This document shows, piece by piece, positions 58,001-64,000 of a stretch of DNA of 64,000 nt. The stretch is taken from NCBI GenBank assembly GCA_039820405.1, contig JBCBQC010000020.1:7284-71283 (forward strand). The letters are read 5' to 3'. The stretch is from CALLVY01 sp937899855 (lineage in GTDB: Bacteria > Bacteroidota > Bacteroidia > Chitinophagales > Saprospiraceae). Each line of letters begins with the position of its first letter. The first letter of the stretch is position 1. Both the position numbers and the translations under genes were made by a program. The notes beneath the pieces were generated by a model. That model worked only from the letters and a program-made list of their open reading frames with translations, made no database searches and was not told the origin of the DNA.

Positions 58001-58470
58001 AGCCGTTGGTACTGTTGAGTATTGATGGCCTGTTCCAAATCTTGCCCGAATTGTCGCAATTTCGTCGAGACGTCAGCGGTTTTTTGCTCCTGGCTCTGCC
58101 CCACGCGGTATTGCCCCGGCTGCCGACCCGGCGGAGAGAGGTAAAAACTCCCCGAAATAAGGGAATAGTCGATGTCGTCTTCGTGGGTGTAGTAAAAGTC
58201 GAGGACCTCGGCCTGGTGGAGGGGCTCCTTGAGGTCGAGTTCGGAGGGAGCAAACAGACAGTTTTCGTCGAGCAATCGTTGGATGCGCGGGCGCAGTGCC
58301 TCCCGATCGAGCAGGGTGGCCAAATCGCGGATCGCCCGTTTGTTGCCCGCCATGAGTTCCCACTCCAAGTGCTGCAGCAGCTTGGCGTAATCGTAGTCGA
58401 CCGTGGACTGAGCCCCGAGTTGGCCCAGGGCCAACAGGCTGGTGATGAGCAGGATGTACGGTTTCTTCAT
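55066..58470 (-). CDS. Large exported protein of unknown family (1134 residues)
   Basis: Signal peptide MKKPYILLITSLLALGQLGA with cleavage near residue 21. The mature part appears almost wholly alpha-helical, with many Leu/Arg/Tyr/Asp pairs, in segments of about 35-45 residues that resemble HEAT or TPR-like repeats but without a clear consensus. No catalytic motif, no membrane span after the signal, and no T9SS sorting domain; the C-terminus (EIAPTSYNLVSEGN) is unremarkable. Probably periplasmic. Codon use matches its neighbours. It lies 65 bases downstream of a beta-propeller lipoprotein gene and may share its transcript. I do not recognise the family. Confidence 0.8.
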   Translation of the reverse strand: MKKPYILLITSLLALGQLGAQSTVDYDYAKLLQHLEWELMAGNKRAIRDLATLLDREALRPRIQRLLDENCLFAPSELDLKEPLHQAEVLDFYYTHEDDIDYSLISGSFYLSPPGRQPGQYRVGQSQEQKTADVSTKLRQFGQDLEQAINTQQYQRLEPLIQEMAALKNREAYDFLKNWMRERGDAVAAPQRARVYQSLLAALQDHRELDCLITLLRLIDRGAFSAEMAAPYLTKLTNISVTEDGHYDQMTQRYYHYIDSLRSLDNLRQFGYEKLYSYQKSFFSLPVDYYGRLLSDERSYSWIRHNALADLVATGHPRALFYLAAQVYKARPRHHHLSPKDVSPYLDLIEVLTRIPVEYQNRTGDYEPRPGDLVAQRNFLRYWARHYTDYEWDAHQGLFTNKLEAAEITQNYERLFRRLPSRNDSVAIAAFRQLTEGEPGQIIELAQKYRQLLRNYNATLPSFQYQYLEQLTLLTDYCRRNNFSYQLSDRLAQQLYQLLHAKSPAERYRLENAIIIDLQLNEVTALEYWACLHEKNARLNFSIGRILDRFYSSHWADILADEQQLRLYLKKSYLFENIGAIGICNAYLRKFDIEDGMVQNRLTDLLKVESDNEIGNQIMQLIDEPEEEESLGLSDFLDNPMGFSRREIKILAAPSAVESERIVTMIQESEELDRVKILYYYLRLHPDLSEVPHLFRLIDDERVLSSRRGQVITVGTNTVPILEAIYKYHFPPPDDQQRYNRLAWKELWERDGAHYERWGEVFFQEKINSLADLEELDIEAINNITESSSFRPSHKAACLAALHKVRPVRNIKRLNIEPLLSPTTDLAYFQDIPFSYKDLDDLPKLFEVDRGHLMAEFMFEKSADFTVNDRGSFFNNLFRLPWFVSYLNDTTARPELIATVQRTLEQYLAESEFMSEFEEQMTNLNIAQIKTIGKPLAERLEASLAPELEEGSRIKIQQSILATVRYEDISTVLRLMDRFTVPQGARPFGFLHQDFGLPIFELEDPDDFIGRQADLSQYELYAHYLDAFGVDYRSAEGGLDFTKIYDILLFDIVTPFVGENGGKRDDYTYGIIKLLELHFETRLGFHEKLNEGQTFYTFSSAKRAAAWMAFLREKGLVQKREIAPTSYNLVSEGN

Positions 58471-58535
58471 AAATAGGGGTAATTGGGGATCACGACAATC
58501 CCATCCCCAGAGTAGTACAAGAACTACACCGAAAA

Positions 58536-59603
58536 CTACTCGGTAGCGGCTTGAATCCCGCAGGAAAGGTAGATTTCCTTCTGAATGGCGAGGTAGTAGC
58601 CATTGTAGAAGTAGACCAGATCGGCGTAGGCGTCGGTGGGGGTACCGGGAAATTCCTCGTTGAGTTTGAGGGGCTGTACGGCCTCCAATTCGCCATCGGC
58701 CAGTCGGAGCAAGTCGCCGGGGAAAGCCTGAGAAAAGACGCGGTCGCCGATCACGTTGGCCAGGCGTACCTCGCTGCTAGTCTCGCGTTCGAGCCAAGTC
58801 TGACCATTGTCCAGCGAAAAGTGGAGATCGAGCCCCCGCCCGCTGGCAAACAGCGTGTCGTTGCGGGCAAAACTGTCGTACAGCCAAGTGGCGATGACCT
58901 TGGCGTAGCTGCCGTCACTCGGATCGATGCGGAAGGTACCATCTTTGGTGATGGCGTAGTAAAAGCCGTTTTGGTAGGTGATATTGGTCAGGCGATCGGT
59001 ACTGGCGGGCAGTTCGGGAATGTCGATCACCCGGGCGGTATCGAAGCTGATCAGCTTGGTCTTGGTAAAATCCAATTGGAGGTCGAAGAGGAAGAAGGTG
59101 TGGGCATTGCCGCTAAAATTGATGACGGGAAGGAGGACTTGGTCGCCATCATCGTTGTAGGCCAGCGGGAATTGAGCACTGGATCCCGCCACCGGGATGA
59201 GGACTTCATCGGGGCTGCGGCGAAGGGTTTCGTAGGAGATTTGGCGGCCCTCGTCGGGGTTGAGGGCGAGGTGAAGTTCGAGGATGGCGCCACCCTGGGC
59301 CGCGGTACGGGTGAGGCGGGCAAAGGTGGATTCGGACAGGACGGGGCGACCGTAAAATTCGAAGGGAACGGGTAGGACGCGCCGCTCGACGACCGCACTT
59401 TCGGGGCCGATACGGATAAACTCATCGTCGGTAAGGACGCGGAGCTCCAGGGGCGTAGCGTGTAGGTCGCGGATGGGGGTGTTGGTCTCAAAATCGACCG
59501 CTTTTTCCCACAAAATGGGCTCGGGAGGCGGGGGGGTGATCAAACAGGCGCTGTAAGTCAGCAGCCACAGCAATCCTCCAGCAGCGTACCAAATCGGCTT
59601 CAT
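58536..59603 (-). CDS. Lipoprotein with beta-propeller-like (Asp-box) motif
   Basis: 355 residues. Lipobox TYSAC with cysteine at position 20. The mature part is beta-rich and irregularly repetitive; FSLDNGQTW near residue 263 is a classic BNR/Asp-box (SxDxGxTW) found in sialidase-like and other beta-propellers. Other turns such as FYYAITKDGTFRIDPSDG fit propeller blades. No catalytic residues of sialidases can be pointed to. Likely a periplasmic or surface binding protein. It precedes the 1134-residue gene and follows the 249-residue lipoprotein gene by 49 bases. Confidence 0.72.
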   Translation of the reverse strand: MKPIWYAAGGLLWLLTYSACLITPPPPEPILWEKAVDFETNTPIRDLHATPLELRVLTDDEFIRIGPESAVVERRVLPVPFEFYGRPVLSESTFARLTRTAAQGGAILELHLALNPDEGRQISYETLRRSPDEVLIPVAGSSAQFPLAYNDDGDQVLLPVINFSGNAHTFFLFDLQLDFTKTKLISFDTARVIDIPELPASTDRLTNITYQNGFYYAITKDGTFRIDPSDGSYAKVIATWLYDSFARNDTLFASGRGLDLHFSLDNGQTWLERETSSEVRLANVIGDRVFSQAFPGDLLRLADGELEAVQPLKLNEEFPGTPTDAYADLVYFYNGYYLAIQKEIYLSCGIQAATE

Positions 59604-59652
59604 GAGTGTATTGTTTTGCTAAATCAAGACCAAAAACATACCAGATTACGCG

Positions 59653-60402
59653 CTAGCGTTCCAACCACTTCAAACGCCGAAACTGCCCGGCCTCCGCCAG
59701 CAGCCATTCGCCCCGATCGAGCCATTTTACCTCCCGCAGCAGATTAGCCGGAAAGTCGATACTCCAGTCGCGTTCGACGCTACCCCCGGTGACCGACCAG
59801 TGCTCCAGGCGCTCGCCACAACCTGGGGCAATGCCCTGAAGGAGAAAAGCATCTGCGCGGGGGCTCCAAAAAGAGGTGCCGTCGAGGATTCGCTCGGTTC
59901 CGGTGCGTTGTTGGACCAGGAGGAGCTGGGGGCAAGCGGATTCCCGAATTTTTTCGATGCAAACCAGGCTGTCGCGCGGCAGATAGTGGCGAAACTGGTA
60001 GTAGGTCGCCCGTTCGGAGGCCAGGTCGTGGATAAAACTGCGCTTGGCGCCATCGGGTAAAACCACGTTCAGTTCGTTGCCGTGTCGTTGGACGAACTGG
60101 GGTCCGTGGTCGAGGCGGTATTTTTCGATGGCCCAACTGCACTGGTTGAGGCCCAGCCAGACATTGGCCCGGTAGCCTTTAGACTCTTCGCAAAACTGTT
60201 GAATCAGCAGGTGTTGTAAGCTATCGCGGGGGCCCGCGGCGAAGGTGGCGGAGTCGATGGCCTGGAGCAGCAATTGGCCATCAAGCAGGCTTTGGCCCTC
60301 GTTGGTGGTTGGTTCTGCGGACGCTGGGTTCGCGGTGGGCTGACAAGCTGGCGAGAGCAGCAGTAGGGCCAGCAAAGCCAGGGGGGGGAAGCATCTAGGC
60401 AT
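59653..60402 (-). CDS. Small lipoprotein of unknown function
   Basis: 249 residues. Signal peptide with lipobox LLSPAC, cysteine at position 20, then a Pro/Ala/Glu/Thr linker. The mature domain contains CEESKGYRANVWLGLNQCSW, SFIHDLASERATYYQFRHYL and SACPQLLLVQQRTG; several cysteines may form disulfides. No family recognised. First gene of a possible three-gene unit with the propeller lipoprotein and the large exported protein. A TATTTTTG element lies 240 bases upstream. Confidence 0.68.
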   Translation of the reverse strand: MPRCFPPLALLALLLLSPACQPTANPASAEPTTNEGQSLLDGQLLLQAIDSATFAAGPRDSLQHLLIQQFCEESKGYRANVWLGLNQCSWAIEKYRLDHGPQFVQRHGNELNVVLPDGAKRSFIHDLASERATYYQFRHYLPRDSLVCIEKIRESACPQLLLVQQRTGTERILDGTSFWSPRADAFLLQGIAPGCGERLEHWSVTGGSVERDWSIDFPANLLREVKWLDRGEWLLAEAGQFRRLKWLER

Positions 60403-60893
60403 GGGTGGTCATTTTGGTGTTTTCTCCGGGGAGGGGTCCCTTGGGGCCGGCATCACCCTTGGGGAGATGTGCGCCAGGGAACACCCAACTCCACAAAGCT
60501 AGTGGAAAATCTGGTGAATTCTGGCAATTTGGGCAAATCTCCTGAGGGGTAGACCCGGTAGAAAAATGGGTTTTGCTCCGAGAAAGTGGGGCAAATCATG
60601 TCCGGACGGCAATTTGAAGGATTTGACACTGGAAAAACGCCCAAAAATATTATCTTAGGCACTGTTTTTAGCCAAGACACGTCGGATTTTCTCACTATTC
60701 TGCCGAGCGGCTGGTGACCTCCGATGCTAATCAGACACGTTTTCTAATCGCCATTATTACATTTTTCACCATCAAGGGAATCGACTCGTCCTCATTGGAA
60801 GGGTATGGCTCGTGGTGATGGATAATGGTGCGCTTCTCCGAGGTCGTTTCTTACAATATGAAATTTTAAACAAAAACCAAAACCACCTGCATT
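60403..60893. other. Divergent intergenic region before the secreted protease
   Basis: 491 bases with lower GC than the genes around. A minus-strand TATTTTTG lies at 60642-60649; on the plus strand TACATTTT at 60758-60765 is one base off the -7 consensus. An 80-codon minus-strand ORF (60453-60695) crosses the minus promoter and has no recognisable feature, so it is not called. Confidence 0.45.
60642..60649 (-). promoter_or_regulatory. -7 promoter candidate for the lipoprotein unit
   Basis: Minus strand reads TATTTTTG (TAnnTTTG); a TTG lies 23 bases further upstream. The leader would be about 230 bases. Confidence 0.4.
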
Positions 60894-63800
60894 ATGCGCA
60901 ATCTGTACCGATGTTTTGTTGCCCTGTGCTGCGTTTTGCTATCCACTGCCACTTTTGCCCAGACAACGGACGCTTTTAAAGCTCAACAACTGAGTCTTAC
61001 AACCGCTCCCGAACTGGATTACCAGTTCAAGGACTACCGGGTGTACCAAATGGATATCAAGGCCCTGGACGCCCAGGTCAAAGGGCGCCAGCCCCAATAT
61101 GACTTCCGCCTTGATTTGGGGGCGGAGTACTCCTGGGACCTCGAATTGATTCCCAACGATTTACGGGGTCCCAATTATCAAATCCGTAATTCCTCGGGGG
61201 AGGTACTGCGGGGCAATCCCGAAATCACCACCTTTCGGGGCTACATCAAGGACCAACCCTTTTCCGAAGTACGTCTCACCATCGACGAAGACTTGTTGTA
61301 CGGTTACATCGAGTTCAAAGGCAAACAGGTCTTTATCGAACCCCTCTGGCACTTTCTTCCCGACGCCCCCCGCGATCGAATCATCGCCTACCGCCCCGAG
61401 GACGTCAAGCCGCGGAATACGACCTGTGGCTACTCCGAAATGCTCCAGCGAGAGGACGGATTTGCACCGGGCGTCGACGACACACCAGGTCCCAACGCCG
61501 AGGCCAGTAGCAGCGCAACGATCAACTGCTACGAGGTGGAACTGGCCATGGCGGCGGATTATTCGATGTTTACCAAATACGGTTCGGTCGGCGGCGTGGA
61601 AGGTCACGTACTCGGCGTACTCAATAACGTACAGGGCAACTACGACGATGAATTTGAGGACGAAATCCAGTTCGTCGTCGTCGGCGCCTTCTACTCCGAC
61701 TGCCCCAGTTGCGACCCCTGGACCGCCAGCAACGGCGCCGGCGCTCTGCTGAGTAGCTTCCGCTCTTGGGGAAACAGCGGCGGCTTTGGCTTCTCCTACG
61801 ATGTGGCCGAATTGTGGACCAATCGCAACTTTACCGGCTCGACCATCGGGATCGCCTACCTCAACGCCATCTGTACCAACAACCGCTACCACTGTATCCA
61901 GGATTTTACCACCAACGCTAACTTATTGCGGGTAGTGGTGGCCCACGAGTTGGGGCACAACTTTAGCTGCCGCCACGATGCGGGAGGAAGTAGCTTTATC
62001 ATGGCCCCTTCGGTCAACAACTCCAGCACCTGGTCGGCGGCCTCCATCAATGACCTCGATAACTTTACCAACGTCCTGGCCAGCTTGAGCAACTGCCTGA
62101 CCTCCTGTGCCAACCTCCTGCCACCGCAGGCCAACTTCGTGGCCGATGTCACCGATGGCTGTGTACCACTGACGGTCAATTTTAGCGACCTGTCCATCAA
62201 CAGCCCCTCCTCCTGGACCTGGACCTTCCCCGGTGGTTCGCCCGCTTCGTCCACCGCACAAAACCCCACCGTCATCTACGATACGCCGGGCACCTACGAT
62301 GTCATCCTACAGGTCCTCAACGCCGCGGGAACGGACGTCAGCACGCGGGTGGGCTACATCCAAGTGTCTGGGCCACCTTCCGTTGGCTTCGACACCTTCG
62401 TCAGCGACGCGACGGTCGTCTTTCTCAATACCTCGGTAGACGCTACCGATTACCTCTGGGACTTTGGCGATGGCAGTAGCAGTTTTGCGGCGAGCCCGAC
62501 CCACACCTATTCGGAGGACGGCGTTTACACCGTTACCCTGATTGCGAACAACGCCTGCGGGACCAGTTCGACCAGCCAGCAAATTACCATCCTGACCCAG
62601 CCGATTCCCGACTTTGAGGCCAACATTACCTCGGGTTGTGGTCCGCTGACGGTCTTTTTCTCCAACCTGTCTTCCTCCAACTCGGAGGAATTGTTCTGGC
62701 TCTTCCCGGGTGGGGATCCGGCGACTTCGGAAGGGGAAAACCCCGTGGTGACCTACAGCAGCCCCGGGGTTTACGATGTCACCCTCCAGGTGACCAATCC
62801 GGCGGGTACCAATACCTTGAGTCGAACCTCTTACATCACAGTGGAGGTAAGTCCGGTACCGGGCTACACCTTTACGCAGAATGGCAATGACGTCGACTTT
62901 ACCAATACGTCCACCAACGCCAATTCCTTCAGTTGGGACTTTGGCGATGGCAACGGCAGTACGGATGTCGATCCGCTGCACACTTACGCGATGGACGGCA
63001 CTTACAACGTCATCCTCACGGCCTTTGGCAGTTGTGATACCCTCACTTTTGAACAGACGATCACCATCGCCAATTTCCCGACGGCGGGTTTTTCGGCGGA
63101 TCTACAAACCGGCTGTGCTCCCCTGACGGTCAATTTTACGGATCAATCGAGTGCCAATGTACTGGGTTGGAATTGGTCTTTCCCCGGTGGTAACCCGGCG
63201 AGCTCTACGGACCAAAACCCCTCGGTGACCTACAACGCGGCGGGTACCTACGATGTGGGACTCATCGTTTCCAATGGGACCGGTAATGATACCCTCAGCC
63301 TGGCGGCTTACGTTACGGTAGACGATCTGCCGAGCGTTGGCTTTAGCAGCAGTGTAAATGGAACGATGGTCGATTTTACCAACAACTCAACCAACGCGAC
63401 GACCTTCAACTGGGACTTTGGGGACGGCAATGGTAGTACCGATGCCAATCCCACGCACACCTACGCAATGGATGGGGTCTACACGGTGACGCTGACGGCG
63501 ACGAACAATTGTGGCCCCGTGACGACGACGGAGACGGTGACAATCGTGACGGCGCCGACGGCGGACTTTAGCGCGGACAACGTTTCGGGCTGTGCTCCGC
63601 TGGTGGTCCAATTCAATAACTTATCGAGCCTCAACGCGACGGATTACGCCTGGAGCTTCCCCGGTGGGGATCCGGCGACCTCTACGGATCAAGCTCCCGT
63701 GGTGACTTACAATACGGCGGGCACCTACGATGTGATGCTGACGGTGAGCAACGCGGCGGGATCGGATATGGTGAGCCTGAGCAATTACATCACGGTAGAC

Positions 63801-64000
63801 GATGTACCGAGCATTGGATTTAGCAGCAGCGTGAATGGTACCTCAGTCGACTTTACCAATACTTCGACCAACGCGACGACTTACAGTTGGGACTTTGGCG
63901 ATGGCAACGGGAGTACGGACGTCAACCCCACGCATACCTACGCGATGGATGGTACCTACACGGTGACCTTGACGGCGACGAACAATTGTGGCCCCGTGAC
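60894..64000 (+). CDS. Secreted metzincin metalloprotease with PKD repeats, 3' end missing
   Basis: The frame from ATG at 60894 stays open to the right edge (1035 codons). Signal peptide (MRNLYRCFVALCCVLL to about residue 23, FAQ), a propeptide-like region about 24-190, and a reprolysin-like catalytic domain about 195-405 with zinc motif AHELGHNFSCRHD (H351, E352, H355, H361) and a Met-turn in SSFIMAPS. From about residue 410 follow PKD domains of two alternating kinds: CxPLTVNF...WTFPGG and DFTN...WDFGDG. Known relatives are T9SS-exported proteases of Bacteroidota; a C-terminal sorting domain is expected beyond the edge. A candidate propeptide and full active site suggest an active enzyme. 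Confidence 0.9.
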   Translation, partial: MRNLYRCFVALCCVLLSTATFAQTTDAFKAQQLSLTTAPELDYQFKDYRVYQMDIKALDAQVKGRQPQYDFRLDLGAEYSWDLELIPNDLRGPNYQIRNSSGEVLRGNPEITTFRGYIKDQPFSEVRLTIDEDLLYGYIEFKGKQVFIEPLWHFLPDAPRDRIIAYRPEDVKPRNTTCGYSEMLQREDGFAPGVDDTPGPNAEASSSATINCYEVELAMAADYSMFTKYGSVGGVEGHVLGVLNNVQGNYDDEFEDEIQFVVVGAFYSDCPSCDPWTASNGAGALLSSFRSWGNSGGFGFSYDVAELWTNRNFTGSTIGIAYLNAICTNNRYHCIQDFTTNANLLRVVVAHELGHNFSCRHDAGGSSFIMAPSVNNSSTWSAASINDLDNFTNVLASLSNCLTSCANLLPPQANFVADVTDGCVPLTVNFSDLSINSPSSWTWTFPGGSPASSTAQNPTVIYDTPGTYDVILQVLNAAGTDVSTRVGYIQVSGPPSVGFDTFVSDATVVFLNTSVDATDYLWDFGDGSSSFAASPTHTYSEDGVYTVTLIANNACGTSSTSQQITILTQPIPDFEANITSGCGPLTVFFSNLSSSNSEELFWLFPGGDPATSEGENPVVTYSSPGVYDVTLQVTNPAGTNTLSRTSYITVEVSPVPGYTFTQNGNDVDFTNTSTNANSFSWDFGDGNGSTDVDPLHTYAMDGTYNVILTAFGSCDTLTFEQTITIANFPTAGFSADLQTGCAPLTVNFTDQSSANVLGWNWSFPGGNPASSTDQNPSVTYNAAGTYDVGLIVSNGTGNDTLSLAAYVTVDDLPSVGFSSSVNGTMVDFTNNSTNATTFNWDFGDGNGSTDANPTHTYAMDGVYTVTLTATNNCGPVTTTETVTIVTAPTADFSADNVSGCAPLVVQFNNLSSLNATDYAWSFPGGDPATSTDQAPVVTYNTAGTYDVMLTVSNAAGSDMVSLSNYITVDDVPSIGFSSSVNGTSVDFTNTSTNATTYSWDFGDGNGSTDVNPTHTYAMDGTYTVTLTATNNCGPV
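62640..64000 (+). repeat. PKD-coding tandem repeat, 477-base period
   Basis: The WDFGDG-coding motif TGGGACTTTGG starts at 62934, 63411 and 63888, exactly 477 bases (159 residues) apart. Each unit encodes one SFPGG-type and one WDFGDG-type PKD domain. The last two units are close to identical over long stretches, and the array continues past the right edge. Confidence 0.88.

Noticed and set aside
60453..60695. 80-codon minus-strand ORF in the gap before the protease
   Set aside because: No signal peptide or recognised motif; it spans a promoter element of the same strand.

Overview
The window reads as chromosomal DNA of a Bacteroidota bacterium, most likely from the Saprospiria (Lewinella-like). 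This is an inference from several things seen together: giant secreted proteins with type IX secretion (type B) C-terminal domains, SusC/SusD proteins, SprB and PKD repeats, promoters of the TAnnTTTG (-7) type, A-rich regions instead of Shine-Dalgarno sequences before most genes, and a fairly GC-rich composition for the phylum. There is no sign of a prophage, transposon, CRISPR array or plasmid; nearly all of the window is housekeeping or cell-surface genes.

Layout. 1-11.2 kb (minus): 3'-truncated priA, a histone-deacetylase-like hydrolase, and an 8.8-kb gene for a 2927-residue gliding-adhesin-like surface protein made of two long-period repeat arrays, SprB repeats and a sorting domain. 11.6-19.2 kb: lysS (with an unusual internal insertion), a lipoprotein, bioY, a WG-repeat protein, psd and cdsA (phospholipid synthesis), a CPBP membrane protease and pdxJ. 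19.2-26.4 kb: a SusC-SusD-lipoprotein-lipoprotein operon ending in a strong terminator. 26.4-42.1 kb: the core gene-expression block rpsU, xerC, hpf, four tRNAs, tuf, tRNA-Trp, secE, nusG, rplKAJL, rpoBC, closed by a terminator. 42.1-50.1 kb (minus): ribE, a second T9SS-sorted protein, and a run of an unknown gene with era, der, rfbC and rfbD. 50.1-54.2 kb: a secreted cupin, a NadR-like kinase, and a TPP riboswitch with its own promoter in front of a TonB-dependent receptor. 54.2-60.4 kb (minus): an outer-membrane barrel protein, a 1134-residue exported protein I do not recognise, and two lipoproteins. 60.9 kb to the right edge (plus): the start of a secreted metzincin protease followed by PKD repeats, running off the window.

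How the genes fit together. The middle of the window is the conserved translation/transcription block. The flanks carry envelope functions: phospholipid head-group synthesis, vitamin capture (biotin by BioY, probably thiamin by the riboswitch-controlled receptor), oligomer uptake by SusCD, and T9SS-exported adhesins and protease. The features I consider most worth a second look are the riboswitch-receptor-kinase locus, the helix-hairpin-helix-like insertion in LysRS, the unrecognised 1134-residue exported protein, the long hairpin between rplL and rpoB, and the long-period repeat arrays in the two giant surface proteins. I did not find a clearly new defence, mobile or biosynthetic system.
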